From the NCBI RefSeq assembly GCF_016907385.1, contig NZ_JAFBBU010000001.1, positions 3,596,001-3,660,000 of the forward strand: a stretch of DNA of 64,000 nucleotides. Reading direction: 5' to 3'. The notes under the pieces were generated by a model, which was given only the letters and a program-made list of their open reading frames with translations, did no database searches and had not been told where the DNA came from. This stretch comes from Subtercola frigoramans (GTDB lineage: Bacteria; Actinomycetota; Actinomycetes; Actinomycetales; Microbacteriaceae). Below, in pieces: positions 51,186-59,679 of the stretch (positions within the stretch are counted from its first letter, which is position 1; the number at the start of each line of letters is the position of its first letter). A program made the translations under genes and the position numbers.

Positions 51186-52376
51186 TCAGGGTGCGAGCCC
51201 GCCCAGGGCTGGCTTGAACCCCAGTCGCACGTTCTCACAGCACCCCGAACGGCACACGTCGTACCAGGGGCCGAGCTCCGTCAGCGACGGGCGTTCCGCT
51301 GTCGGTGTTCCGTTCACACGCTCGAGCACCAAGTCAATCAGCCCGCTCACATACTGTGCGTGAATACCAGGCGTCGGTACCCGAACACTGTACAAATCGT
51401 TATCCGCAGCGGTCTGGGTGGCCTCATTGTCGAGGTCCCACTTGACCTCCATGTGGTCGCTGACGAACCCGAGGGGCACGATCACCACCGCACGGATGCC
51501 ACGGGCCGGCAGTTCGGCTATGGCGTCATTGATGTCGGGCTCCAACCAGGGCTGGGTGGGCGGGCCACTTCGCGATTGGAAGACGAGTTTCCAATCCGGC
51601 ATGGATGATCGCCCGACCCCCACCGCAGCCATCACCACTTCGGCCACAGCGCGGTGCTGTGCCTCGTAGGCACCACCCGCACCGAAACCACGCTCAGGTG
51701 GGCCGGACCGGTCGGCGTCGGCCGTCGGGATCGAGTGCGTGGTGAACAGCACTTCCACCTCGGTGCCGAGGTCGATTCCCGGCAGTGCCTCGGTGATCTG
51801 CTCGAACGCGGACGTGACGCCGTCGATGAACGGTGAGACGAAGCCGGGGTGGTCGAAGAACTGCCTGATCTTGTCGATCTGCAGCCTCTCACCGAGCCCG
51901 GTCTCGTCGAGGGCCCTCGCGTAGTCCTCGCGATACTGTCGGCAGCTCGAATACGAACTGTAGGCACTCGTGCCGATGGCGATCAGCTTCGTGTAACCCG
52001 CCGCGTCTGCCGCGAGCAGCGCTTCGCTCAGATACGGCGCCCAGTTCCGGTTGCCCCAGAGCACAGGAAGGTCGATACCGCGGGAGGCGAGTTCAGCCTC
52101 GAGGGCGGCCTTCAGTTGGCGATTCTGTTCATTGATCGGGCTCACCCCGCCGAAGGCCCGGTAGTGGTGTGCCACCTCCTCGAGGCGCTCGTCGGGGATG
52201 CCGCGCCCACGCGTGACGTTCTTCAGGAACGGGATGACGTCATCCTGGCCCTCCGGCCCGCCGAACGAGGCGAGGAGGATCGCGTCGTAGGCTACCGGCA
52301 CCTCGATGTGCTCGGCCCCCGTCGAGGCCGCGGCTGTCGCGTTTCGAACGAGTGGCTGCGACTCGACTGCGGTCAC
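51186..52376 (-). CDS. cpfC: Coproporphyrin ferrochelatase
   Basis: A 396-residue ferrochelatase-family enzyme inserting Fe(II) into coproporphyrin III. ILLASFGGPEGQDDVIPFLKNV is at about residue 30, the active-site region FTTHSIPTADAD contains the conserved His, and FVSDHMEVKWDLDNEA holds the metal-path residues. Cysteines in SSCRQYRED and the C-terminal VCRSGCCENVR fit the [2Fe-2S] cluster of actinobacterial ferrochelatases. The GTG start overlaps the chdC stop (GTGA), and homology begins after it. Traditionally called hemH. Confidence 0.93.
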   Translation of the reverse strand: MTAVESQPLVRNATAAASTGAEHIEVPVAYDAILLASFGGPEGQDDVIPFLKNVTRGRGIPDERLEEVAHHYRAFGGVSPINEQNRQLKAALEAELASRGIDLPVLWGNRNWAPYLSEALLAADAAGYTKLIAIGTSAYSSYSSCRQYREDYARALDETGLGERLQIDKIRQFFDHPGFVSPFIDGVTSAFEQITEALPGIDLGTEVEVLFTTHSIPTADADRSGPPERGFGAGGAYEAQHRAVAEVVMAAVGVGRSSMPDWKLVFQSRSGPPTQPWLEPDINDAIAELPARGIRAVVIVPLGFVSDHMEVKWDLDNEATQTAADNDLYSVRVPTPGIHAQYVSGLIDLVLERVNGTPTAERPSLTELGPWYDVCRSGCCENVRLGFKPALGGLAP

Positions 52377-53140
52377 TGGAGCACCTCGACGATCTCGGCG
52401 GTGCTGATGCGACGGCCGGTGAAGAACGGCACCTCTTCGCGCACGTGCCGCCGGGCATCCGTCTGCCTGAGGTCTCTCATCATGTCGACGAGATTCAGGA
52501 GGTTCTCGTCTTCGAGGGCAAGGATCCACTCATAGTCGCCGAGTGCGAAGCTTGCGACCGTGTTGGCGAGGGTCGTGCGGAAGGCCGAACCCTTGATGCC
52601 ATGGTCCCGCAGCATCTGGCTGCGTTCGGCCTCCGGCAGCAGGTACCACTCGTACGAGCGAACGAAGGGGTAGACCGTGACCCAGCTCTGCGGTGGCTTG
52701 CCGAGCATGAACGAGGGCATGTGGCGCTTGTTGAACTCGGCATCGCGGTGCACGCCCATGGCATTCCACACCGGCAGGAGCCCGGTGAACAGGGCCGTGC
52801 GGCGAAGCTGGCGAAGGGCCCACTGGAGCGTCTCTGGAACGCTGCCGTGAATCCAGACCATGATGTCGGCGTCGGCACGGAGGCCAGAGACGTCGTAGAA
52901 ACCACGGAGGGTCACCTCTTCGCTCTCGATGCTCAGAACAGCGTCGTCGAGTTCGGCGACGATCGACGGCACGTCGTACCCGTCGAACGAGACGGGAGCC
53001 TCTGGATTGCGGCGGAATACGGCCCAGAGCGCATAGCCGGTGACCATTTCACCCGCGGGTTCCGAGGTGGATTCGATCGTGGAGGGTGCGAGCGGTGCAT
53101 CGGCTTGGTGCGTCGCCCGATCGGGTGTCGGGAGTGTCAT
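52373..53140 (-). CDS. chdC: Coproheme decarboxylase
   Basis: A 255-residue chlorite-dismutase-fold enzyme (HemQ) converting coproheme to heme b. The catalytic tyrosine is Tyr157 in VYPFVRSYEWY and the proximal heme ligand is probably His180 in MLRDHG. The 30-residue N-terminus is variable, as in relatives. Together with CgoX and CpfC it shows that the organism uses the coproporphyrin-dependent heme route. The start follows a GGAAAGAAG-like ribosome site. Confidence 0.95.
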   Translation of the reverse strand: MTLPTPDRATHQADAPLAPSTIESTSEPAGEMVTGYALWAVFRRNPEAPVSFDGYDVPSIVAELDDAVLSIESEEVTLRGFYDVSGLRADADIMVWIHGSVPETLQWALRQLRRTALFTGLLPVWNAMGVHRDAEFNKRHMPSFMLGKPPQSWVTVYPFVRSYEWYLLPEAERSQMLRDHGIKGSAFRTTLANTVASFALGDYEWILALEDENLLNLVDMMRDLRQTDARRHVREEVPFFTGRRISTAEIVEVLQ

Positions 53141-53276
53141 TGTCTTCTTTCCTGCCGCGGGATGCAGGGCGGATCTCGCGGGTGCTGTGCAGATCGATGG
53201 TGGTGTGGCTTGGGGCCCGGAGGAAGGGAGGTGTGCGGTTCCCGGAGACGAGTCGAGTGTTCGGTGCCGGTGGGCT

Positions 53277-53627
53277 TCAGCGCCGAGTGGCGCGGAAGCC
53301 GAACCACACTGCGGCGCCCAGCACCGCGACGATACCGGCCGCTGCGGCCACGAGGACGGCAGGATTCTCCTCGCGGAGAGTCTCTACATGGGCCGCGACC
53401 CGGCGCGCGGCAAGCTTCGCCTGCTTCGGCACGTTGAGTTTGGTCTCGATCGCGTCGAGTGTCTCCTGCAGGTCTTTTCGGTTCCTGGCGACATCGCTCA
53501 CGATCTGTGCGTGTGTTCGCGTGTCTGCGGGCTTCTCCGGCGCCGGCGGCTGGTTCTTCGCAAGCCCCGCAGCAGCCGCCTTCGACGCCGCGCCGAGAGG
53601 AGCGGTACCCGTGGAGTTGTCACTCAT
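53277..53627 (-). CDS. DUF3618 membrane-anchored small protein
   Basis: A 116-residue protein. The centre THAQIVSDVARNRKDLQETLDAIETKLNVPKQAKLAARRV is the DUF3618 signature, and a single membrane segment near the C-terminus (AVLVAAAAGIVAVLGAAVWFGF) ends in basic residues. It overlaps the holin-X-like gene by eight bases. It probably acts with that protein at the membrane; the function is unknown. Confidence 0.85.
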   Translation of the reverse strand: MSDNSTGTAPLGAASKAAAAGLAKNQPPAPEKPADTRTHAQIVSDVARNRKDLQETLDAIETKLNVPKQAKLAARRVAAHVETLREENPAVLVAAAAGIVAVLGAAVWFGFRATRR

Positions 53628-54069
53628 GCTTCTCACCCAATCCCTTGACCGCGTTGATGTCCTTCTTGATGCTGGTGATCGATTCCTCGGGCACCGGAGG
53701 TACGCCCTTCTTGATCGAGAGCACCCCGACGAGAATGAGGATGGCTGCAACGACGAACAGTGCGCCAGCCACGATCAGGGCAGCCAGCCAGGCTGGGAGC
53801 GCCGTCGCAATGCCGAGCACGGCAGCAGCGACCAGTACGGCAAAGACGAAGAACAGCAGGAACAGGGCAGCGGCGATGAGTCCCGCCCCGACTCCCAGCT
53901 TCGTCAGTTTCGCTGTGAGCTCGGCCTTGAAGAGAGTGATCTCGTCTTTGACCAGGGTCGTCAGCAGGCTAGGGAGCGCCGAAACCAGTTCGGCCAGCGA
54001 CTGCTTGGACTTGGGGTTGGGCACGCTGCGGGTCGGGCCGTGCTGCGCGTCATCGGGGCGATCAGCCAT
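53620..54069 (-). CDS. Actinobacterial holin-X-like membrane protein
   Basis: A 149-residue protein with an amphipathic helical region (SLAELVSALPSLLTTLVKDEITLFKAELTAKL) followed by two closely spaced membrane segments near residues 60-85 and 90-115. This layout matches the phage-holin-3-6/putative actinobacterial holin-X family. No other phage genes are present, so a chromosomal membrane role is more likely than lysis. It sits between small genes inside the heme cluster. Confidence 0.85.
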   Translation of the reverse strand: MADRPDDAQHGPTRSVPNPKSKQSLAELVSALPSLLTTLVKDEITLFKAELTAKLTKLGVGAGLIAAALFLLFFVFAVLVAAAVLGIATALPAWLAALIVAGALFVVAAILILVGVLSIKKGVPPVPEESITSIKKDINAVKGLGEKHE

Positions 54070-54085
54070 GAGAACTCCTCTGCCC

Positions 54086-54433
54086 CTAGACGGTGGCTTC
54101 AGGTGTCGCGGCGGGGGTCGCCGGGCTGGTACTGCCGGCCTTGACGCTGGCGTCGCTCGCAGTCGGCTTGGTGGTCACGACCGTCGTCGTGGTCTTCTTG
54201 ACTCCGAGCACGGTGCCCAGCACCTTCTTCACCTGGTCTGCGGCCTTGCCGGAGAGGGAGTCGATCCGCTGGTTCGCGAACCCCTTCACCTGGGTGACAC
54301 CTGCCTGGACTGGCTGCGACATCCACACCTTGTCTGCGCCAGCCTTGATCTGTTCGTACCGGGCTGTGCCCGCTCGGGCGCCGAGCACGTAGCCCGTGGC
54401 GAGGCCGACAACGAAAAGCAGCTTTCCGCGCAT
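54086..54433 (-). CDS. YtxH-like small membrane-associated protein
   Basis: A 115-residue protein with one N-terminal membrane segment (LLFVVGLATGYVLGARAG), a coiled stretch with RYEQIKAGADKVW and a Thr/Ala/Pro-rich tail. The pattern resembles YtxH-type proteins. GGAGA precedes the ATG by four bases. It is the first of three small envelope genes between cgoX and chdC; the role is unknown. Confidence 0.8.
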   Translation of the reverse strand: MRGKLLFVVGLATGYVLGARAGTARYEQIKAGADKVWMSQPVQAGVTQVKGFANQRIDSLSGKAADQVKKVLGTVLGVKKTTTTVVTTKPTASDASVKAGSTSPATPAATPEATV

Positions 54434-54480
54434 GATTTCTCCGATCATCGTTGAGTTGCTTATAGAGGTAAATCGTAGCC

Positions 54481-56043
54481 CTACGCGCTGAAGAGACTCG
54501 CAGCGAGGTCGCGGGCCTTGACCGCAGCTCCATCGATGACATAGGCGAGCCCTGTGCCCGAGATCCAGGCGCCGACCACTTCGAGCCCCGGATGCCCGTG
54601 CACGGCCTCGATGACGGCATCCACCCGCGCGCGGTGGCCCACTGTCGCGAACGCCAGGGAGTCCCGCCACTCGGTGAGGGCAAACCCGCGCACCTGCTCT
54701 TCGCTGAGCGGAATCCCAAGCAGCGTACTGGCGTCGGCCAGCACCTGGCGGCGGGTCACCTCGCCGACGGGCACGGGTTCCCCTCCCCTGCCGTACGAGA
54801 GCCGCACAACGTGCAGGCCCCCCGTGTCGCGGGCCAGCCACGGCCATTTCGCGGTCGCGTGGGTGAGTGCCTTGGCCCTCACCGTCGTGACACCGTCGGC
54901 GACCAGCACACCCGTGCCGCGTGGCGCCGCATCGAGCGCGGGCGCATCGAGAACAAGAGTCGCGAGTGTGACGGCGCTCGCTCCGGGCCAGTCCGCGGTC
55001 TGGGTCGCACCTGTAAGAGCATCTGGCTCACCGGAGTGACCCGGGCCTGCCTGCCCGGCGCCCTGCGCGAGCTCGAGAGCGGCACGGAAGCCGGCAGCAA
55101 TGATGACCCCATTCGAGCCGAGCACGGTGCCGTCGTCAAGCACGGTCATCCATTCAGCGGCGCCAGGAACGGCAGAGGCGACCCGTTGAATGCTTCTCAC
55201 ACCGAGACCGAGCCGGACGTCGACACCCAGGCGGGCACACTCGGCCTGGAGAGCCTCGACGAGCCGATACATTCCACCGTCGATGCCGGCCACCGCAGAG
55301 CCAGCCCTGGCACCCGGGGCACCGTCGATTCCCGGCCGCTCGCCGGCACCTGCAACCGCCGGCCTCGCGACCAGTCCCTGGTTGGCGATGAGCGACATGA
55401 CAGCACCCGAAAGCGAGCCCTGGTTGGTCATCGCGCGCGTCAGTCCCGGCGCGACAGAGTGCACGTCCACGAGGTCGGGGTGAGCGGAGTGCACGCCCGA
55501 GACGATCGGTGCCACCAGCCGGTCGAGTACCTTCGATCCCATGCGCCGACGCACGAGATCGCCGAGGTCGGTCTCCTTGCGCACACGCAGAAAGGGCATC
55601 ACCCGGTCGAGTTGGGCCCGAAGCGACCCTGACCAGCCGAGGATCGCCCGCACGTCATTCGCCAGCGGCACGCCGGGAATGCCCAGAACGGTGTTCTTCG
55701 GCAGCGGGGCCGCGAAGCCGTCGAGCTGTAGCCAGGCCCCCGAGCGATTCGGGGTGACGAGTTCGTCGCCGAGGCCCAGACCGGTCAGGTAGGCCTCGAC
55801 GGTTCCGCCGCGGGTTGCGAAGCTTTCAGCCCCACTGTCAAGCCGGATGCCCGCCACCGTGTGGGTCTGGACACACCCTCCGGCGGCCACTGCCCGGTCG
55901 AGAACCGTCACGCGCAGGCCACCCAGTGCCAGCTCCCGTGCGGCAACCAGCCCACCGATGCCCGCACCGATGACGATGACGCTCTGCGAGCTCCGTGGCG
56001 GCTCGGGAGCGGATGCGGACGGGGTCTCTGGCGTGTCAGGCAT
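54481..56043 (-). CDS. hemG: Coproporphyrinogen III oxidase (HemY-type)
   Basis: A 520-residue FAD protein of the protoporphyrinogen/coproporphyrinogen oxidase family. [28 protein letters not shown] starts near residue 22, [21 protein letters not shown] near 55, [12 protein letters not shown] in the middle, and the C-terminal FAD motif [16 protein letters not shown]. In organisms with ChdC this enzyme oxidises coproporphyrinogen III to coproporphyrin III, so cgoX is the more accurate name. A Gly/Ala-rich loop near 215-240 is longer than usual. Its start overlaps the hemE stop by eight bases. Confidence 0.93.
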   Translation of the reverse strand: MPDTPETPSASAPEPPRSSQSVIVIGAGIGGLVAARELALGGLRVTVLDRAVAAGGCVQTHTVAGIRLDSGAESFATRGGTVEAYLTGLGLGDELVTPNRSGAWLQLDGFAAPLPKNTVLGIPGVPLANDVRAILGWSGSLRAQLDRVMPFLRVRKETDLGDLVRRRMGSKVLDRLVAPIVSGVHSAHPDLVDVHSVAPGLTRAMTNQGSLSGAVMSLIANQGLVARPAVAGAGERPGIDGAPGARAGSAVAGIDGGMYRLVEALQAECARLGVDVRLGLGVRSIQRVASAVPGAAEWMTVLDDGTVLGSNGVIIAAGFRAALELAQGAGQAGPGHSGEPDALTGATQTADWPGASAVTLATLVLDAPALDAAPRGTGVLVADGVTTVRAKALTHATAKWPWLARDTGGLHVVRLSYGRGGEPVPVGEVTRRQVLADASTLLGIPLSEEQVRGFALTEWRDSLAFATVGHRARVDAVIEAVHGHPGLEVVGAWISGTGLAYVIDGAAVKARDLAASLFSA

Positions 56044-57175
56044 CGGCGGAACGCGCGTGCACGAACTCGACGAGCCGGGTGAGAACGGCAGGGTCGGTTT
56101 CGGGCGGAACGCCGTGCCCGAGGTTCAGTACGTGTGCAGGAGCTGCGAGACCCCGCTCGAGCACGTCGACGACGTGAGCCTCAAGTACCGGCCACGGTGC
56201 GGCGAGGAGTGCCGGGTCGATGTTGCCCTGGATGGGCACGGTGCCGCCGAGACGGCGCGACGCCTCATCGAGCGGAATGCGGTAGTCGACGCCGACGACG
56301 TCTGCGCCGACATCGTGCATCGCCTTCAGCAGTTCGCCCGTTCCGACACCGAAATGAACGATCGGCACCGTGCGCGGGTCGCCTGCTGGGGAGCTCGATG
56401 CGTTGGTGTAACCGAGACCGTGCACCCCCGACAACGCCTGCGCCGATGCGGGGGCGACCTTCGAGGTGTAGTCCGCGAGCGACAGCGCCCCGGCCCACGA
56501 ATCGAAGAGCTGCGCTGCGCTGGCGCCGGCCATGATCTGCGCCCGCAGGAATGCTCCGGTGATGGTGGCCGTCCATTCCATGAGCTCGGCCCACGCCGCC
56601 GGGTCGGAGTGCATGAGCGTGCGGGCTGCGAGATGGTCCTTCGATGGCCCGCCCTCGACGAGGTAGGCAGCCAGGGTGAAGGGGGCTCCGGCGAAACCGA
56701 TCAGCGGCGTGTCACCGAGAGCGGCGACGGTGAGGGCAACCGCCTCGGCGATGGGGGAGAGGGCGGCTTCGTCGAGTGCGGGGAGCGCACGAACATCCGC
56801 CGCCGTTCGAACCGGGTGAGCCAGAACGGGGCCGCGACCGGGAACGATGGTCACGTCGACGCCGGCGAGCTTCATCGGCACCACGATGTCACTGAAGAAG
56901 ATGGCCGCGTCGACGCCGTGACGCCGAACAGGCTGCAGCGTGATCTCGCTCGCCATCGCCGGGTCAAGACAGGCGTCGAGCATCTCGGTGCCGATACGCA
57001 GGCTCCGGTACTCCGGCAGTGATCGACCGGCCTGGCGCATGAACCACACCGGGGTGACCGGCCCGCGAAGACCCTGGTAGCTCGTGACGAGAGGAGACGA
57101 GGAGGTGCGGCCGTCCTGTAGCGGGTGCGACGCCGGCAATACCTGCGCGTCGACGGTGTTGATGTCTGAGTTCAC
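56036..57175 (-). CDS. hemE: Uroporphyrinogen decarboxylase
   Basis: An enzyme of about 379 residues decarboxylating uroporphyrinogen III to coproporphyrinogen [19 protein letters not shown], with the conserved Arg, is near residue 42, followed by [48 protein letters not shown] and the C-terminal [14 protein letters not shown]. The frame stays open to an ATG at 57265, but that overlaps the divergent hemA promoter; GTG 57175 gives a normal family length, so I use it with reservation. It diverges from hemA. Confidence 0.93.
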   Translation of the reverse strand: MNSDINTVDAQVLPASHPLQDGRTSSSPLVTSYQGLRGPVTPVWFMRQAGRSLPEYRSLRIGTEMLDACLDPAMASEITLQPVRRHGVDAAIFFSDIVVPMKLAGVDVTIVPGRGPVLAHPVRTAADVRALPALDEAALSPIAEAVALTVAALGDTPLIGFAGAPFTLAAYLVEGGPSKDHLAARTLMHSDPAAWAELMEWTATITGAFLRAQIMAGASAAQLFDSWAGALSLADYTSKVAPASAQALSGVHGLGYTNASSSPAGDPRTVPIVHFGVGTGELLKAMHDVGADVVGVDYRIPLDEASRRLGGTVPIQGNIDPALLAAPWPVLEAHVVDVLERGLAAPAHVLNLGHGVPPETDPAVLTRLVEFVHARSADA

Positions 57176-57259
57176 ATCGAACAGTGTCTCACTGGTGTCT
57201 GCGACAACCCGAACGCGGGGCAGGACTATGGTCCCGAGCTTCGCAGGGGAATTGGCGGA

Positions 57260-57265
57260 TATCAT
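57260..57265 (+). promoter_or_regulatory. -10 element of a leaderless hemA transcript
   Basis: TATCAT ends six bases before the hemA GTG. Confidence 0.6.
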
Positions 57266-57271
57266 GAGTCA

Positions 57272-58600
57272 GTGCTGATATGTCTTACTGCAAGCCACCG
57301 GAATGCGAGCTTCGACGTGCTCGAGAAGCTCTCCGTCGGCGCACCGACGGCCGCACGCACGCTTGTACGCAACAGCGACTTCATCACGGGGGCGGTCATT
57401 CTCGCAACCTGCAATCGCTTCGAGGCGTACCTCGACATCGACGACTCCCACACTGCCGGGCACCGGATCGCCACTCGCGAGGTCATCGACGCCGTGAGCG
57501 CAGCCTCGGCCGTCGAATCGTCGGCCGTGGCAGACATTGTCAGTGTTCTCTCAGGAGATCTCGTCACCGAGCACCTCTTCTCCGTTTCCAGCGGCCTTGA
57601 ATCGGTGGTCGTGGGCGAAGACGAGATCGCCGGCCAGGTGAAGCGGGCACTCCAGTCTGCCCGCCTCGACGGCACGACCTCCTCGGCTCTTGAACGGCTC
57701 TTCCAACGGGCGTCACACACCTCCCGCGACATCAAGACCAAGACTGGGCTCGGCGGTGCCGGCCGTTCGCTGGTGAGGCTCGCGCTCGAGCTGGCAGAGA
57801 GCCGCGTCACGGACTGGAGCGCGACCCGGGTGCTGCTGGTGGGAACCGGCAAGTATGCGCGGGTCAGCCTCACGGCCCTGCAGGAGAGGGGCGTCACCGA
57901 TTTCACGGTCTACTCACCCTCGTCGCGCACGGCGCCGTTCGCCGAGCGCCTGTCGATCCCGCAGGTCTACGCTGACGGCCTGGTCGAGGCCATCGCCGCC
58001 TCCGACATCGTCGTGACGGCAAGCCAGTCACCCGTCACGGTGTTGACCGTCTCACACTTCACTGCGGCGCATGGCGCAGCCGGAGCCCTGCAGCGCCGAC
58101 TGGTCATCGACCTCGGGCTGCCCCGGAACGTCGAGCCCGCCGTGGCCGAGATCGGCGGCGTCGAACTCCTCGACCTCGAGACGATCAGCCTGCACGCCCC
58201 GATCGACGAATTCGCCTCGACCACCAGCGCGCGGGCCATGGTCGATGAGGCCGCTGCAGAGTTCAGCGCTGCCCGCGTCGAGGCAGAGGTGACCCCGGCG
58301 GTCGTGGCCCTGCGCTCCCACTTCTTCGACGTGCTCGACGCCGAGATCGCCCGCGCCGAAGCTCGTGGCGACCACACACCGGAGACCGAGCGGGCGCTGC
58401 GACACCTGGTCGGCGTGCTGCTGCACACCCCCTCCGTCCACGCTCGCGAACTCGCACGCGCCGGCGAGGCTGCGTCGTTCGTCGCCGCGCTCGAGACGCT
58501 GTTCGGCGTGCATCCGGAGCCGACAGCCGCTCCCGTGACCAGCCTCGGCGCTCACCTTCCGGCGCAGCTTCCCGAGGCCCCGCCCGCGCAGACCGCCTGA
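57272..58600 (+). CDS. hemA: Glutamyl-tRNA reductase
   Basis: A 442-residue NADPH enzyme that reduces glutamyl-tRNA to glutamate-1-semialdehyde, the committed step. The catalytic Cys is residue 47 in [27 protein letters not shown], the NADPH motif [14 protein letters not shown] near 190 and the C-terminal dimerisation helices are present. GTG 57272 follows TATCAT by six bases. Divergent placement from hemE-hemL makes this region the likely control point for heme synthesis. Confidence 0.94.
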   Translation: MLICLTASHRNASFDVLEKLSVGAPTAARTLVRNSDFITGAVILATCNRFEAYLDIDDSHTAGHRIATREVIDAVSAASAVESSAVADIVSVLSGDLVTEHLFSVSSGLESVVVGEDEIAGQVKRALQSARLDGTTSSALERLFQRASHTSRDIKTKTGLGGAGRSLVRLALELAESRVTDWSATRVLLVGTGKYARVSLTALQERGVTDFTVYSPSSRTAPFAERLSIPQVYADGLVEAIAASDIVVTASQSPVTVLTVSHFTAAHGAAGALQRRLVIDLGLPRNVEPAVAEIGGVELLDLETISLHAPIDEFASTTSARAMVDEAAAEFSAARVEAEVTPAVVALRSHFFDVLDAEIARAEARGDHTPETERALRHLVGVLLHTPSVHARELARAGEAASFVAALETLFGVHPEPTAAPVTSLGAHLPAQLPEAPPAQTA

Positions 58601-58703
58601 CCCGCCGCTCGCCCCCTCCGTCAGCCACGGAGACGATCGACTCTCCCCCGAAGTGCAACAATTCGAGCAGAAAGCTGCGCATTCGGGAAAGTCGATGGAT
58701 TCG

Positions 58704-59603
58704 TCAGTACACATACTCCAGAATGTCGGTGCCGAGGGTGCGCATGCCGTCCAGCACGGCCAGACGCGAGGTGAGCTCCTCGTCGTTGAACCGCATGGTC
58801 ACGGCATAACTGACGCTGGCCCTAGGGCCTCGCAGTATGCCGACTTCTGACCGGATGCCCGGGCCAGACCCCGTCTTGTTCACCAGGAGCAACCCGTGGT
58901 CGGAGTGCACGTGCGAGAGCGGATCGAGCCCGAAGGCACTGGCCACCATCGAGAGGTCGGCGCTCAGCCCGAGCCAGGCGAGAACCTGCTGGCTCGTCGC
59001 CACATCGACGACGGAACCCTCCGCGAGATCGCGGAACAGGGTACTGAGTTCGCGAGCCGACCCCACGGAGACGTGGGGTGCGTCGTCGGGTCCGCGGTGA
59101 TCGCGGACCTTGTCGAGAAGGAACGTGCGGTTCAGGCCCAGCGCTTCACCCCTGGCCCGCACCGCGTCGAGCCCGATGTGCCGCAGCAGGACGTTGGTGG
59201 CGAGATTGTCACTGGACTGCCCGACCATCACGGCGAGGTCGGCGACAGGCATCGTCGGAATCTGAAGGTGTTGCCAGAGACCCGTACCGGCAGCAGAATC
59301 GACGACGGTGCGATCGAGCAGGCCGTGGGCAGACCCGTCACGCTGGGTCAGCCGGGCCGCGACCTCGATGAGCAGGATGACCTTACCGAGGCTCGCGGTA
59401 GGCACAGAAAGGTGGTCATCGATCGAGAAGAGCACCTTCTCTGTGGTGACGTCGAGCGCCGACGCCGTGATCTGGACCCCGGAGAGGGCGAGCTTGGTCA
59501 GCGAAACAAAACCGCGCCTGAACGTGTCGGTCTCGTGCGTCTGGGCGGCCGACCGGCGGCCGCTCGGCAGCTCCGGCTGGGCTTTGCGCCGATCCTTCCG
59601 CAT
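58704..59603 (-). CDS. Class A beta-lactamase-like serine hydrolase
   Basis: A protein of about 299 residues with the class A fold motifs: SLGK (SxxK) near residue 70, SSDN (SxN) near 130 and NKTGSG (KTG) near 255. A convincing Glu166 omega-loop could not be confirmed, and no signal peptide is visible from ATG 59603 (an arginine/lysine-rich start), so it may be cytoplasmic or have a different start; the frame continues upstream to 59795. It could be a beta-lactamase, a DD-peptidase-like enzyme or an esterase. It converges on hemA. Confidence 0.72.
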   Translation of the reverse strand: MRKDRRKAQPELPSGRRSAAQTHETDTFRRGFVSLTKLALSGVQITASALDVTTEKVLFSIDDHLSVPTASLGKVILLIEVAARLTQRDGSAHGLLDRTVVDSAAGTGLWQHLQIPTMPVADLAVMVGQSSDNLATNVLLRHIGLDAVRARGEALGLNRTFLLDKVRDHRGPDDAPHVSVGSARELSTLFRDLAEGSVVDVATSQQVLAWLGLSADLSMVASAFGLDPLSHVHSDHGLLLVNKTGSGPGIRSEVGILRGPRASVSYAVTMRFNDEELTSRLAVLDGMRTLGTDILEYVY

Positions 59604-59679
59604 GGGTTGCTTCACCGCCGATCCTGATTCGGCAACGTCGTGGCGTCGCTGGCTGGGTCGAGATTGATTCGTGCCGAAT

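Noticed and set aside
53620..54069. Prophage remnant suggested by the holin-like protein
   Set aside because: No other phage genes, attachment sites or integrase are seen; the holin-X family is common in actinobacterial chromosomes.
57176..57265. hemE start at ATG 57265
   Set aside because: It would overlap the hemA -10 element and give a protein about 30 residues longer than usual; GTG 57175 is preferred, though not proven.
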